Below, piece by piece: positions 44,506 through 53,857 of a DNA stretch of 64,000 nucleotides; within the stretch, counting starts at the first letter, position 1; the number at the start of each line of letters is the position of its first letter. The stretch covers positions 754,501 through 818,500 of the forward strand of contig NZ_CP018187.1 in NCBI RefSeq assembly GCF_009738225.1, read 5' to 3'. The stretch comes from Streptococcus salivarius (GTDB lineage Bacteria > Bacillota > Bacilli > Lactobacillales > Streptococcaceae). Under the pieces are notes generated by a model. That model was not told the DNA's origin. It saw only the letters and a program-made list of their open reading frames with translations, and searched no databases. The position numbers were made by a program, and so were the translations under genes.

Positions 44506-45897
44506 ATGAAAAAAAAGAAAAAACATTCAAGCAAGAAGTACAGTGGAAGTCGCCGAAAAACTAAAGATAAAAAGAAAGATTCGGTAAAACAAGACCTTCA
44601 ACAAGACGTCAAGAAAGACACTAAAGATACTAAAAAAGATGTCAAAAAAGGCGCTAAGAAAGACAACAAAAAAGCATCGAAAAAAGATGCTAAAAAGACT
44701 TCTAAAAAATCAGTAGACAAGAAGTCAGCTGAGGAAACAGTAGTACCAGTTGAACACAAGGAAAACGAAACAAAAACTGAAACCTTGGCACTTAGAAGTA
44801 GACGCTCTAAGAAATCTAAATCAAAATCATCTCGTGATGATAAAAAAGCATATATTATCTTAGCCTTCCTAGGTGTTCTGGTAATACTTTTGTTTGTTGC
44901 CATGCTTGCTTTAGCAGGACGTGGGAAACAAGCTGGACACACCGGTAGCCTTGGAAATATCTTCGGCTCTAGTTCTAAAGTCACTAAAAAAGAAGACAAA
45001 GAAAAAGAGGAAAAGGTAACTCCAACTAATAAATCGGCCGAAGCTAAACAAGCAGTCATGGAAGCAGATGCAGATACCATGTATGGTAATGGATTGTATT
45101 ATGATTATGCTAATATGACATTGAACCAAGTGGTTGAAGCTTTTATGGCTGACCAAGGTATCGAGTCTAGCCAAATTGCCTTTTCATATAAAAATACCAA
45201 GACAAATGAGCAATTCTCTATGAATGATACTCAGCCAATGACTGCAGGATCAACTTATAAATTGCCACTAAACATGCTTGTCATGGATCAGGTTAATAAA
45301 GGAAAACTTTCTTTAACTGAACGTTTTGATATTACTAATACTGAGTATGAATATCAGGCTGAGCACGATAGTTATGTTGCTGCTTTCGGTGGTTCAATGA
45401 CTATTCCAGAAATGCAAGAGTATTCTCTTGTTTACTCTGAGAATACTCCAGCCTATGCTTTGGCGGAACGCCTTGGTGGTATGGAAAAATTCTATGGTAT
45501 GCTTGATAAATATGGTAAATCAAAAGGTGAAGTGAAGACTATCCAAATGCATGGTAATAAGACAACAACGGATTATTACATCCAAGTTTTGGATTATCTC
45601 TGGAAACACCAAGAGGATTATAAAGACATTCTCAAATATTTAGGAGAGTCTTTCCCAGAATATTATTATAAAACATATAATCAAGGATTGACTATTTATC
45701 AGAAACCAGGTTATGTCCGTGAAGCACTTAACGTTGATGCTATTGTAATGGAAGATACACCATATCTTATTGCAATTTATACACGTTACCTAGGAGGTTC
45801 TAACGAAGAAACTTCAGAGGTTAATAATGTGGGATTACAACAATTAGAGATGCTCTCTTATGTTATTAATGAGTGGCACCGTGTTAATATGAACTAA
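44506..45897 (+). CDS. Membrane-anchored serine hydrolase (class A beta-lactamase fold)
   Basis: A 463-residue protein with an unusual N-terminus of about 110 residues packed with Lys, Asp and Ser (cytoplasmic, disordered), a single transmembrane segment (115-137) and an extracellular class A beta-lactamase/D-Ala-D-Ala-peptidase-like domain (about 200-463). The nucleophile motif is S249-T-Y-K252 (TAGSTYKLP) and the second motif is S311-E-N313 (YSENTPAYAL). True antibiotic hydrolysis is not implied, since such proteins in streptococci are of unknown envelope function. No Shine-Dalgarno is obvious. A terminator follows. Confidence 0.8.
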   Translation: MKKKKKHSSKKYSGSRRKTKDKKKDSVKQDLQQDVKKDTKDTKKDVKKGAKKDNKKASKKDAKKTSKKSVDKKSAEETVVPVEHKENETKTETLALRSRRSKKSKSKSSRDDKKAYIILAFLGVLVILLFVAMLALAGRGKQAGHTGSLGNIFGSSSKVTKKEDKEKEEKVTPTNKSAEAKQAVMEADADTMYGNGLYYDYANMTLNQVVEAFMADQGIESSQIAFSYKNTKTNEQFSMNDTQPMTAGSTYKLPLNMLVMDQVNKGKLSLTERFDITNTEYEYQAEHDSYVAAFGGSMTIPEMQEYSLVYSENTPAYALAERLGGMEKFYGMLDKYGKSKGEVKTIQMHGNKTTTDYYIQVLDYLWKHQEDYKDILKYLGESFPEYYYKTYNQGLTIYQKPGYVREALNVDAIVMEDTPYLIAIYTRYLGGSNEETSEVNNVGLQQLEMLSYVINEWHRVNMN

Positions 45898-45901
45898 TAA
45901 A

Positions 45902-45927
45902 GAAAGCCGAGTTTATCGGCTTTTTTC
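45902..45927. terminator. Terminator between the serine hydrolase and comC
   Basis: AAAGCCGA / TCGGCTTTT with a 5-base loop and T-run, between convergent genes. Confidence 0.8.
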
Positions 45928-46583
45928 TATACAATTGAATAAAAGGTAAGAAGTACAATCCCTAGAAAAAGAAATGGGACAAATGCGATACATTCCTTAA
46001 GATTTCTTCGTATAAGGAAGTACGCTAGCCCTAATAGGCACGCAAGCTCGATAGTTAGAAGTATTTTTGAAAATGGGAAAATAAGTGAGGCACTTGCTAA
46101 GTAGAGAAAATCACCTTCCCCAATATTTAGATGTTTTATAAAAGAAAGGAAAGCGAGGATTATCCCTATGGCAAATGTGAGGTAATAGTTGCCCATGAAT
46201 AGGAGTGGGACTGTTCCAACTATCCAGATCAGAAGTGGATAGGATTTCTGTTTCAAATCAAAAATAGATAAACAAAGGCTGAAGTAAAGAAAGTAGGTTA
46301 CTTCAAGATTTAAAAAGTCATAGAAATATAGAAGACATATTATCCCACAAAATATTTCCATAAAGAGGTAACGAAAAGGTATAGGAGACTGACATGAACG
46401 ACATCGAGATTTTAAGAAAAGTTGTGAGAGGATAGGAATCATCTCGGAAAAACGCAACTGATGCTCGCAATGGCTACAGTGACTACTAGGAAAAATAATC
46501 GAGTTCTCAGGAAAACGATCACAAACTAGTCCGATAAATGAGCCTAAAGAGGCTCCTAGAAAAAAATAAATAATGCTTAACAT
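45927..46583 (-). CDS. comC: Type IV prepilin peptidase (competence)
   Basis: A 218-residue A24 aspartic prepilin peptidase/N-methyltransferase. The N-terminal domain has the zinc-type cysteine pairs CSHC and CRSC. The two catalytic aspartates are in SIFDLKQKSYP and NIGEGDFLYL (GxGD motif). Seven or eight hydrophobic segments make it an integral membrane protein. It processes the ComG pseudopilins for DNA uptake. A ComX-type box stands directly upstream, so it belongs to the late competence regulon. The symbol comC here means the prepilin peptidase (also called cilC), not the pheromone. Confidence 0.93.
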   Translation of the reverse strand: MLSIIYFFLGASLGSFIGLVCDRFPENSIIFPSSHCSHCEHQLRFSEMIPILSQLFLKSRCRSCQSPIPFRYLFMEIFCGIICLLYFYDFLNLEVTYFLYFSLCLSIFDLKQKSYPLLIWIVGTVPLLFMGNYYLTFAIGIILAFLSFIKHLNIGEGDFLYLASASLIFPFSKILLTIELACLLGLAYFLIRRNLKECIAFVPFLFLGIVLLTFYSIV

Positions 46584-46590
46584 ACCTAAT

Positions 46591-46598
46591 TATTCGAA
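46591..46598 (-). promoter_or_regulatory. ComX (SigX) box of the prepilin peptidase gene
   Basis: On the minus strand a T-run is followed by TTCGAATA, matching the streptococcal competence box TACGAATA at 7 of 8 bases. It lies 7 bases before the ATG, so the transcript would be almost leaderless. Confidence 0.8.
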
Positions 46599-46622
46599 AA
46601 AGAATGAGAAAAAGCATTTCAC

Positions 46623-46651
46623 TTGCATATTATTTAGAAATATTCTAAAAT
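46623..46651 (+). promoter_or_regulatory. dpr promoter
   Basis: TTGCAT (46623-46628), a 17-base spacer, TAAAAT (46646-46651). Confidence 0.7.
46634..46648 (+). promoter_or_regulatory. PerR box in the dpr promoter
   Basis: TTAGAAATATTCTAA has the 7-1-7 layout of Fur-family PerR boxes (TTAGAAT-n-ATTCTAA). It overlaps the spacer and -10, so PerR binding would block transcription. Confidence 0.75.
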
Positions 46652-46692
46652 AAAAGTGTAAATAATAGTAATTCTAAATAAGGAGAATTAAT

Positions 46693-47214
46693 ATGGTAGA
46701 TTCAATTAAAGAAACAATCAATGAAACGGTTAACCAACAAGCTGAAACTCCAACAAATACAAAAACTAAAGCAGTTTTGAATCAAGCAGTTGCTGATTTG
46801 TCTGTAGCAGCTTCAATTGTTCACCAAGTTCATTGGTATATGCGTGGTCCTGGTTTCCTCTATCTTCATCCAAAAATGGATGAATTGATGGATAGTTTGA
46901 ATGCTCATCTTGATGTTATTAGTGAACGTTTGATTACTATCGGTGGGGAACCATACTCAACTTTGGTAGAATTTTCATCTAATTCAGGCTTGACTGAAAC
47001 TACTGGCACATTTGATAAACCGATGTCTGATCAAATTCAATTATTGGTTGATACATACAAATATTTGTCAGTATTGTTCCAAGTTGGTTTGGATATCACA
47101 GATGCAGAAGGAGATGCTCCTTCAAATGATATCTTCACTGCAGCTAAATCTGAAATTGATAAGACAATCTGGATGTTGACTGCTGAACTTGGACAAGCAC
47201 CTGGATTGAGATAA
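46693..47214 (+). CDS. dpr: Dps-family peroxide resistance ferritin
   Basis: A 173-residue Dps/Dpr protein. The ferroxidase segment reads [25 protein letters not shown], followed by [16 protein letters not shown], with the His/Asp/Glu ligands shared between subunits. Dpr oligomers store iron and suppress Fenton chemistry, giving peroxide tolerance to catalase-negative streptococci. Control by PerR is supported by the box in its promoter and by perR 87 bases downstream. AAGGAG precedes the start. Confidence 0.95.
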   Translation: MVDSIKETINETVNQQAETPTNTKTKAVLNQAVADLSVAASIVHQVHWYMRGPGFLYLHPKMDELMDSLNAHLDVISERLITIGGEPYSTLVEFSSNSGLTETTGTFDKPMSDQIQLLVDTYKYLSVLFQVGLDITDAEGDAPSNDIFTAAKSEIDKTIWMLTAELGQAPGLR

Positions 47215-47234
47215 GCATTTTTGAGTTAAGATGA

Positions 47235-47264
47235 TTGTCAAGAGTTCCTCTAAAAGTGTATAAT
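47235..47264 (+). promoter_or_regulatory. perR promoter
   Basis: TTGTCA (47235-47240), an 18-base spacer and TATAAT (47259-47264). An inverted repeat CTAAAAGT (47250-47257) / ACTTTTAG (47276-47283) spans the -10 and start point. Confidence 0.65.
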
Positions 47265-47301
47265 AAACGTAAAATACTTTTAGACGAAGGGAGGCGGCGA
47301 T

Positions 47302-47739
47302 ATGTCTGAGCATCGACGTAGTCTAGGCGTTTATGAAGATGTCCTAAATCAGTTAAAAGCTAAGGGAATTCGGTTGACGGAATCTCGTAAAGCTGTTATT
47401 CGTTATTTGATGATGTCTGATCAACACCCTAGTGCAGATGTGATATATTATGACCTTCTCCCTGATAATCCTGGGATGAGCTTGGCGACGGTCTATAACA
47501 ACTTGAAGGTGTTGGTTGAAGAAGGGATTGTCTCTGAAATTAAGGTTAATAATGATAATACAACCTATTATGATTTTATGGGACATGATCACTTAAATAT
47601 TGTTTGTGAAAAATGCGGTCACATTACCGACTTAGACCTACCAATTCCGTCTTTCAAGGAAGAGGTAGAATCACAAACTGGCTTTCGCATTACTCGTGAA
47701 CAGATGATATTACATGGGATTTGCCCAAACTGTCAATAA
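47302..47739 (+). CDS. perR: Fur-family peroxide-sensing regulator
   Basis: A 145-residue Fur-family repressor. The N-terminal winged helix (about residues 1-85) contains the recognition segment DNPGMSLATVYNNLKVL. The dimerisation domain has HDHLNIVCEKCGHITDL and a final CPNC, the two CxxC pairs of a structural zinc site. The neighbourhood (dpr with a PerR box) supports PerR rather than Fur or Zur. GGGAGG precedes the ATG. A terminator follows. Confidence 0.9.
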   Translation: MSEHRRSLGVYEDVLNQLKAKGIRLTESRKAVIRYLMMSDQHPSADVIYYDLLPDNPGMSLATVYNNLKVLVEEGIVSEIKVNNDNTTYYDFMGHDHLNIVCEKCGHITDLDLPIPSFKEEVESQTGFRITREQMILHGICPNCQ

Positions 47740-47767
47740 CCTGAGTCTTAATGACTTAGGTTTTTTA
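47738..47767 (+). terminator. perR terminator
   Basis: AACCTGAGTC / GACTTAGGTT stem with a 5-base loop, followed by TTTTTT. Confidence 0.8.
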
Positions 47768-47831
47768 AGTCTTGAAGTATACAATAATCTGTAAAGGTTT
47801 TCAAAACTATCTTGTCATGGCAGAAGCTTTT

Positions 47832-47840
47832 TGCTAAAAT
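47832..47840 (+). promoter_or_regulatory. Extended -10 directly before yqgQ
   Basis: TGC-TAAAAT ends 6 bases before the ATG at 47847. No Shine-Dalgarno is seen. Confidence 0.5.
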
Positions 47841-47846
47841 ATTGCT

Positions 47847-48053
47847 ATGAAAACTTTATATGACGTTCAACAGTTGTTGAAACAGTTTGGCATAGTGGTT
47901 TACCTAGGGAAAAGGCTCTATGATATCGAAATGATGAAGATTGAATTAGAAGCCCTCTACCAGAATGGTTTAGTGGACAAGGACAACTATCTTACTGCTG
48001 AAATGATTTTACGACGTGAACATCGCATTGAAATGGAGAAAGAAAATGGCTAA
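47847..48053 (+). CDS. yqgQ: YqgQ family protein
   Basis: A 68-residue helical protein with the YqgQ pattern: YDVQQLLKQFGIVVYLGKRL, then YDIEMMKIELEALYQNGL and a charged tail. It is conserved in Bacillus and streptococci upstream of glucokinase. Structures of relatives suggest nucleic-acid binding, but the function is not established. Its stop overlaps the start of glcK by 8 bases, so the two are translationally coupled. Confidence 0.88.
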   Translation: MKTLYDVQQLLKQFGIVVYLGKRLYDIEMMKIELEALYQNGLVDKDNYLTAEMILRREHRIEMEKENG

Positions 48054-49014
48054 AAAACTCTTAGGAATTGACCTTGGTGGAACAACTGTTAAGTTTGGTA
48101 TTTTGACTTCGGAAGGTGAAGTGCAAGAAAAATGGGCTATTGAGACAAATACGCTTGAAAATGGTCGCCACATCGTTCCTAACATTGTAGAATCTTTGAA
48201 ACACCGTTTGGAAATGTATGGACTTACTGCTGAAGACTTCATTGGAATTGGTATGGGTTCTCCAGGTGCAGTTGACCGTGAAAATAAAACAGTAACGGGT
48301 GCTTTTAACTTGAACTGGGCAGAAACTCAAGAAGTTGGCTCTGGCATTGAAAAAGAACTTGGTATTCCATTCGCTATTGATAATGATGCTAATGTGGCTG
48401 CACTGGGGGAACGTTGGGTTGGTGCTGGTGCTAACAATCCAGATGTTGTCTTTGTAACATTGGGTACAGGTGTTGGTGGCGGTGTTATCGCTGATGGTAA
48501 TTTAATTCATGGGGTTGCCGGTGCTGGTGGTGAAATTGGTCACATTATTGTTGAACCTGAAACAGGATTTGAATGTACATGCGGAAACAAGGGGTGTTTG
48601 GAAACTGTAGCTTCAGCAACAGGTGTTGTACGTTTAGCACGTCATTTGGCAGAAGGATACGAAGGGAACTCTTCTATTAAAGCTGCTGTAGATAATGGTG
48701 AGCAAGTGACAAGTAAAGATATCTTCGTAGCTGCTGCTGAAGGTGATAAGTTTGCTAATAGCATTGTTGATAAAGTCTCTCAATACCTCGGACTTGCAAC
48801 AGCAAACATTTCAAACATTCTTAACCCAGATTCAGTTGTAATCGGTGGTGGTGTTTCAGCAGCTGGTGAATTCTTGCGTAGCCGTGTTGAAGGATACTTT
48901 ACACGTTATGCATTCCCACAAGTTCGCCGTACAACAAAAGTGAAATTAGCAGAGCTTGGAAATGATGCTGGAATCATTGGAGCTGCTAGTCTTGCACTTA
49001 CAATTGATAACTAA
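48046..49014 (+). CDS. glcK: Glucokinase (ROK family)
   Basis: A 322-residue ROK-family glucokinase that phosphorylates free glucose with ATP. The phosphate-binding motif is GIDLGGTTVKFG (residues 7-18). The ROK signature has VTLGTGVGGG, then GEIGHIIV and the zinc motif CTCGNKGCLE. The start ATG 48046 overlaps the yqgQ stop, with GAGAAAG before it. It would salvage glucose released inside the cell, for example from lactose. A terminator follows. Confidence 0.94.
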   Translation: MAKKLLGIDLGGTTVKFGILTSEGEVQEKWAIETNTLENGRHIVPNIVESLKHRLEMYGLTAEDFIGIGMGSPGAVDRENKTVTGAFNLNWAETQEVGSGIEKELGIPFAIDNDANVAALGERWVGAGANNPDVVFVTLGTGVGGGVIADGNLIHGVAGAGGEIGHIIVEPETGFECTCGNKGCLETVASATGVVRLARHLAEGYEGNSSIKAAVDNGEQVTSKDIFVAAAEGDKFANSIVDKVSQYLGLATANISNILNPDSVVIGGGVSAAGEFLRSRVEGYFTRYAFPQVRRTTKVKLAELGNDAGIIGAASLALTIDN

Positions 49015-49020
49015 TGACAG

Positions 49021-49050
49021 AAGGTGTGTCTGACCAATTATAGGTGGACA
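49021..49050 (+). terminator. glcK terminator
   Basis: AAGGTG / CACCTT arms with an inner GTC / GAC pairing, followed by TTTTT. Confidence 0.65.
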
Positions 49051-49154
49051 GCACCTTTTTCTTGTTGAAAAACGTTTACAATCAGCTGAGCTCTGCCATT
49101 TTGTCGAAAATGTGGTATACTTTAAAAGTTGAAATAAAAATTAAAGAGGAAAAA

Positions 49155-51005
49155 ATGACTAAACTTAGAGAAGATATCCGTAACGTAGCCATCATTGCCC
49201 ACGTTGACCACGGTAAAACAACACTTGTTGATGAATTGTTGAAACAATCACACACTCTTGATGAGCGTAAAGAGCTTGATGAGCGTGCAATGGACTCAAA
49301 CGATCTTGAAAAAGAACGTGGAATTACAATTCTTGCCAAAAATACAGCCGTTGCTTATAACGGTACACGTATCAACATCATGGATACACCAGGTCACGCG
49401 GACTTTGGTGGAGAAGTTGAACGTATCATGAAAATGGTTGATGGGGTTGTCCTTGTTGTCGATGCCTACGAAGGTACAATGCCTCAAACACGTTTTGTGC
49501 TGAAAAAAGCGCTTGAGCAAAACTTGACACCTATCGTTGTTGTTAACAAGATTGATAAACCATCAGCACGTCCTGAAGAAGTTGTTGATGAGGTTCTTGA
49601 ACTCTTCATCGAGCTTGGTGCCGATGATGATCAGCTGGAATTCCCAGTTGTGTATGCATCAGCGATTAACGGTACATCATCATTGTCAGATAACCCTGCT
49701 GATCAAGAGCACACTATGGCTCCAATCTTTGACACTATTATTGATCACATCCCAGCTCCTGTAGATAACTCAGATGAGCCTCTTCAATTCCAAGTGTCGC
49801 TTCTTGACTACAATGATTTCGTTGGTCGTATCGGTATTGGACGTATCTTCCGTGGAACTGTAAAAGTTGGTGACCAAGTTACCCTTTCAAAACTTGACGG
49901 AACAACAAAGAACTTCCGTGTTACTAAACTTTTCGGTTTCTTTGGTTTGGAACGTCGTGAAATTGAAGAAGCAAAAGCCGGTGATTTGATTGCCATCTCA
50001 GGTATGGAAGACATCTTCGTTGGTGAAACAATTACACCAACTGATGCTGTTGAACCATTGCCAGTTCTTCGTATTGACGAACCAACACTTCAAATGACTT
50101 TCTTGGCGAATAACTCACCATTTGCCGGCCGTGAAGGTAAACACGTGACATCACGTAAGGTTGAAGAGCGTCTTTTGGCAGAGTTGCAAACAGACGTTTC
50201 TCTTCGTGTTGATCCAACTGATTCTCCAGATAAATGGACTGTATCAGGTCGTGGTGAATTGCACTTGTCTATCCTTATTGAAACAATGCGTCGTGAAGGA
50301 TACGAACTTCAAGTGTCTCGTCCAGAAGTTATCATTAAAGAAATTGATGGCGTGAAATGTGAGCCATTTGAACGTGTTCAAATTGATACTCCAGAAGAGT
50401 ACCAAGGTTCTATCATCCAAGCCCTTTCAGAACGTAAAGGTGACATGCTTGATATGCAAATGGTTGGTAACGGTCAAACTCGCCTTATCTTCCTTGTACC
50501 AGCTCGTGGACTTATCGGATTCTCTACGGAATTCTTGTCTATGACACGTGGTTACGGTATCATGAACCATACCTTCGACCAATACTTGCCAGTTGTTGCT
50601 GGTGAAATTGGTGGACGTCACCGTGGTGCCCTCGTTTCTATCGATACAGGTAAAGCGACAACTTACTCAATTATGCGTATCGAAGAACGTGGTACAATCT
50701 TTGTTAACCCAGGTACTGAAGTTTATGAAGGTATGATTGTTGGTGAAAATGCTCGTGAAAATGACCTTGGTGTCAATATCACTACAGCAAAACAAATGAC
50801 AAACGTGCGTTCAGCAACTAAGGACCAAACGGCTGTTATCAAGACTCCACGTATCTTGACTCTTGAAGAATCACTTGAATTCTTGGATGACGATGAGTAC
50901 ATGGAAGTAACGCCTGAATCTATCCGCTTGCGTAAACAAATTTTGAATAAAGCAGAGCGTGATAAAGCCAATAAACGTAAGAAAAAAGCAGCAGAAGCTG
51001 AATAA
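49155..51005 (+). CDS. typA: Ribosome-associated GTPase TypA/BipA
   Basis: A 616-residue translational GTPase. The G1 loop is HVDHGKTT (residues 16-23), switch II is DTPGHADFGGEVER and G4 is NKIDKP. Elongation-factor-like domains II, III and V follow, then a BipA-specific C-terminal domain and a Lys-rich tail. It acts on the ribosome in assembly and stress adaptation. ATG 49155 is chosen because AGAGGA is 8 bases upstream; the longer frame from 49044 extends into the glcK terminator region. Confidence 0.96.
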   Translation: MTKLREDIRNVAIIAHVDHGKTTLVDELLKQSHTLDERKELDERAMDSNDLEKERGITILAKNTAVAYNGTRINIMDTPGHADFGGEVERIMKMVDGVVLVVDAYEGTMPQTRFVLKKALEQNLTPIVVVNKIDKPSARPEEVVDEVLELFIELGADDDQLEFPVVYASAINGTSSLSDNPADQEHTMAPIFDTIIDHIPAPVDNSDEPLQFQVSLLDYNDFVGRIGIGRIFRGTVKVGDQVTLSKLDGTTKNFRVTKLFGFFGLERREIEEAKAGDLIAISGMEDIFVGETITPTDAVEPLPVLRIDEPTLQMTFLANNSPFAGREGKHVTSRKVEERLLAELQTDVSLRVDPTDSPDKWTVSGRGELHLSILIETMRREGYELQVSRPEVIIKEIDGVKCEPFERVQIDTPEEYQGSIIQALSERKGDMLDMQMVGNGQTRLIFLVPARGLIGFSTEFLSMTRGYGIMNHTFDQYLPVVAGEIGGRHRGALVSIDTGKATTYSIMRIEERGTIFVNPGTEVYEGMIVGENARENDLGVNITTAKQMTNVRSATKDQTAVIKTPRILTLEESLEFLDDDEYMEVTPESIRLRKQILNKAERDKANKRKKKAAEAE

Positions 51006-51024
51006 TATATAGAGAGGAGAAGAG

Positions 51025-51294
51025 ATGTTTTATCTGATTGTTGCTATATTGATTGCATCATTCTATTTCTTTATTGCACCAAAGTCGGTAAAAAACACCA
51101 TGAATCTTCTCTTTGTCATGGCTACCTTAGCATTGCTCCTACTTTTAGCAGTGCTATCAATCATTAAATTCTTCAGTTTACCTGGTGAGTTCTTTGTTAC
51201 GGTGGGAATGCTTGTATTGAGCTATTTCACCTTGAAAGATCTTTTCGCTATGTCAGAGCTTAATCATGAAAAAGCTGAACATGAAGATAAATAA
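51025..51294 (+). CDS. DUF3165-like small membrane protein
   Basis: An 89-residue protein with three hydrophobic segments (about residues 2-17, 25-45 and 49-68) and an acidic, His-containing tail. It resembles the streptococcal DUF3165 family found between typA and murD. The function is unknown. GAGGAG precedes the ATG. It starts 19 bases after typA and is probably co-transcribed with it. Confidence 0.75.
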   Translation: MFYLIVAILIASFYFFIAPKSVKNTMNLLFVMATLALLLLLAVLSIIKFFSLPGEFFVTVGMLVLSYFTLKDLFAMSELNHEKAEHEDK

Positions 51295-51308
51295 GTAGCA
51301 TGAGATTA

Positions 51309-51337
51309 AAAGTCAATCGAATAGATTGGCTTTTTCT
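51309..51337 (+). terminator. Terminator before murD
   Basis: AGTCAATC / GATTGGCT (G-U pair) stem followed by TTTTTC. Confidence 0.7.
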
Positions 51338-51421
51338 TTTGCCAAGAAGAGGTAACTCCTTGAAATAGCTTGGGATAAAGGGTAAAATGATTATGATACA
51401 ATTTGAGAGAATGGACGAATT

Positions 51422-52774
51422 ATGAAATCAGTAACACAATTTGAAAATAAAAAAGTTTTGGTCCTTGGTTTGGCTAAATCTGGTGAAGCAGCTGCCCGCC
51501 TATTGGCTAAGTTGGGTGCTATTGTCACAGTAAATGATGGGAAACCATTTGAGGAAAATCCATCAGCACAGACGCTTCTTGAAGAAGGGATTAAGGTTGT
51601 CTGTGGCGGACATCCTCTTGAACTATTGGATGAAAATTTTGAATTAATGGTGAAAAATCCTGGAATTCGTTATGACAATCCAATGGTAGCTCGTGCACTT
51701 GAAAAAGGCATTCCTGTTTGGACTGAAGTGGAATTAGCTTACCTAGTATCTGAAGCACCTATTATCGGTATTACAGGCTCAAATGGTAAGACAACAACGA
51801 CAACTATGATTGCTGATGTCCTAAACCATGGTGGCAAATCGGGTGTCTTGTCTGGAAATATCGGTTTCCCTGCGTCAGAAGTTGCACAGTCAGTTACTGC
51901 TCAAGATACCTTAGTTATGGAATTGTCTTCTTTCCAATTGATGGGGATTGACAGCTTCCATCCACATATTGCTGTGATTACTAACTTGATGCCGACACAT
52001 ATTGACTATCATGGTAGTTTTGAAGAATATGTGGCTGCTAAATGGAATATTCAAAATCAGATGACTGCGGATGATTTTGTTGTTTTGAACTTCAATCAAG
52101 ATTTAGCTAAGGAATTGGCTACACAAACTAAAGCACAAGTAGTTCCATTCTCAACAGTGGAAAAAGTAGATGGTGCCTATCTTGAAAATGGTGGTCTCTA
52201 CTTCAAAGGTGAATTGGTGATGCAAGCCGATGAGATTGGCGTTCCTGGTAGTCACAATGTTGAAAATGCCTTGGCAACTATAGCTGTAGCAAAATTGTCA
52301 GGTATTTCAAACCAAGCTATCAAGGAAACTCTCGCAAGCTTTGGTGGGGTTAAGCACCGTCTCCAATTCGTTGACACTATCGATGAAGTGAAATTCTATA
52401 ATGATAGTAAGTCAACAAACATTTTAGCGACACAAAAAGCACTTTCTGGTTTTGATAATAGCAAAGTCATTTTGATTGCCGGTGGTTTGGACCGTGGTAA
52501 TGAATTTGATGAACTCATTCCTGACATTACTGGTCTTAAGAAAATGGTGATTTTAGGAGAATCAGCTCCCCGTGTCAAACGTGCTGCTGATAAAGCGGGC
52601 GTGACTTATCTTGATGCCAAAGATGTGGCAGATGCGACACGTATTGCTTTTGATCAAGCAAGTGCAGGAGATGTTGTCTTGTTGAGCCCTGCAAACGCAA
52701 GTTGGGATATGTACAAGAATTTCGAAGTGCGTGGTGACGAATTTATCACAACTGTTGAGCAATTGAAGGGATAG
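51422..52774 (+). CDS. murD: UDP-N-acetylmuramoylalanine-D-glutamate ligase
   Basis: A 450-residue Mur ligase that adds D-glutamate to UDP-MurNAc-L-Ala in peptidoglycan synthesis. It has an N-terminal Rossmann domain ([18 protein letters not shown]), the ATP loop GSNGKTTT (119-126), the central [10 protein letters not shown] segment and a C-terminal domain with HRLQFVDTI and YNDSKSTN. It is the first gene of the murD-murG-divIB unit, and murG begins 3 bases after its stop. Confidence 0.97.
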   Translation: MKSVTQFENKKVLVLGLAKSGEAAARLLAKLGAIVTVNDGKPFEENPSAQTLLEEGIKVVCGGHPLELLDENFELMVKNPGIRYDNPMVARALEKGIPVWTEVELAYLVSEAPIIGITGSNGKTTTTTMIADVLNHGGKSGVLSGNIGFPASEVAQSVTAQDTLVMELSSFQLMGIDSFHPHIAVITNLMPTHIDYHGSFEEYVAAKWNIQNQMTADDFVVLNFNQDLAKELATQTKAQVVPFSTVEKVDGAYLENGGLYFKGELVMQADEIGVPGSHNVENALATIAVAKLSGISNQAIKETLASFGGVKHRLQFVDTIDEVKFYNDSKSTNILATQKALSGFDNSKVILIAGGLDRGNEFDELIPDITGLKKMVILGESAPRVKRAADKAGVTYLDAKDVADATRIAFDQASAGDVVLLSPANASWDMYKNFEVRGDEFITTVEQLKG

Positions 52775-52777
52775 TCT

Positions 52778-53848
52778 ATGGCAAAAGCGAAAAAGATTGT
52801 TTTTACCGGTGGTGGAACCGTTGGACATGTGACTTTAAATCTTATCTTAATTCCAAAATTTCTCAAAGATGGATGGGAAGTGCACTATATCGGTGACAAG
52901 CACGGGATTGAACATGAGCAGATTGATAAATCTGGCTTAGATGTGACTTTCCATAGTATTGCTACAGGTAAACTACGTCGTTATTTCTCATGGCAAAATA
53001 TGTTGGATGTCTTTAAAGTTGGTTGGGGGATTCTACAGTCTATTGCAATTATTGCCAAGATTCGCCCCCAAGCACTCTTTTCAAAGGGTGGATTTGTCTC
53101 AGTTCCACCGGTAATTGCTTCTAAATTATTAGGAGTTACTGTATATGTGCATGAGTCTGATCTCTCTATGGGCTTGGCCAATAAAATTGCCTATAAATTT
53201 GCGACTACTATGTTTACGACTTTTGAACAATCAAAAGGATTGGCGAAGACAAAACATGTAGGTGCTATTACAAAGGTAGGAATGGCGACATCCAATCAGT
53301 CTGATGCCCTTGAAAAGATTAAAGAACAGTTTGATGACAACTTAAAAACTGTCCTTTTCATTGGTGGTTCAGCTGGTGCAAAGGTATTTAATGATTTTAT
53401 TAGTAATACTCCACAACTGACGGAAAAATATAATGTCATTAATATTTCTGGGGACTCTTCATTGAATACCTTAGAACGTCATCTTTATAGAGTTGATTAT
53501 GTGACAGAATTGTACCAACCTCTTATGGATATGGCAGATTTAGTTGTAACTCGTGGTGGCTCAAATACGATTTTCGAATTGTTGGCTATGAAAAAACTTC
53601 ATTTAATTATTCCTTTAGGGAAAGAAGCTAGCCGAGGAGACCAACTTGAAAATGCTACTTATTTTGAACGAAAAGGTTATGCACGTCAATTACAGGAAAC
53701 AGAATTAAGTTGGGAAACCTTAAATCATGAGCTTGAACAACTTGTTGAACATGCAGAGACTTACAAAGAAGCTATGGCTAAATCTGAGGAAATCACTTCT
53801 CCTGATGATTTTTATAACCTATTAGTGACTAGTATTTCAAAAAAATAA
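52778..53848 (+). CDS. murG: Undecaprenyl-PP-MurNAc-pentapeptide GlcNAc transferase
   Basis: A 356-residue GT-B glycosyltransferase converting lipid I to lipid II at the inner membrane face. The N-terminal loop is [14 protein letters not shown], the streptococcal form of the G-rich loop. The donor-site segments [13 protein letters not shown] and [20 protein letters not shown] are present. It lies between murD and divIB with short gaps, so all three are co-transcribed. Confidence 0.96.
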   Translation: MAKAKKIVFTGGGTVGHVTLNLILIPKFLKDGWEVHYIGDKHGIEHEQIDKSGLDVTFHSIATGKLRRYFSWQNMLDVFKVGWGILQSIAIIAKIRPQALFSKGGFVSVPPVIASKLLGVTVYVHESDLSMGLANKIAYKFATTMFTTFEQSKGLAKTKHVGAITKVGMATSNQSDALEKIKEQFDDNLKTVLFIGGSAGAKVFNDFISNTPQLTEKYNVINISGDSSLNTLERHLYRVDYVTELYQPLMDMADLVVTRGGSNTIFELLAMKKLHLIIPLGKEASRGDQLENATYFERKGYARQLQETELSWETLNHELEQLVEHAETYKEAMAKSEEITSPDDFYNLLVTSISKK

Positions 53849-53857
53849 AGGAATTTC

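Noticed and set aside
44598..45080. Antisense open frame over the Lys-rich head of the serine hydrolase
   Set aside because: The AAA/AAG-rich coding strand gives an open Phe/Leu/Ser-rich reverse frame. There is no start signal.
44506..45897. Functional antibiotic beta-lactamase
   Set aside because: It has the SxxK and SEN motifs of the fold but also a cytoplasmic head and membrane anchor. Such proteins in streptococci are not known resistance enzymes.
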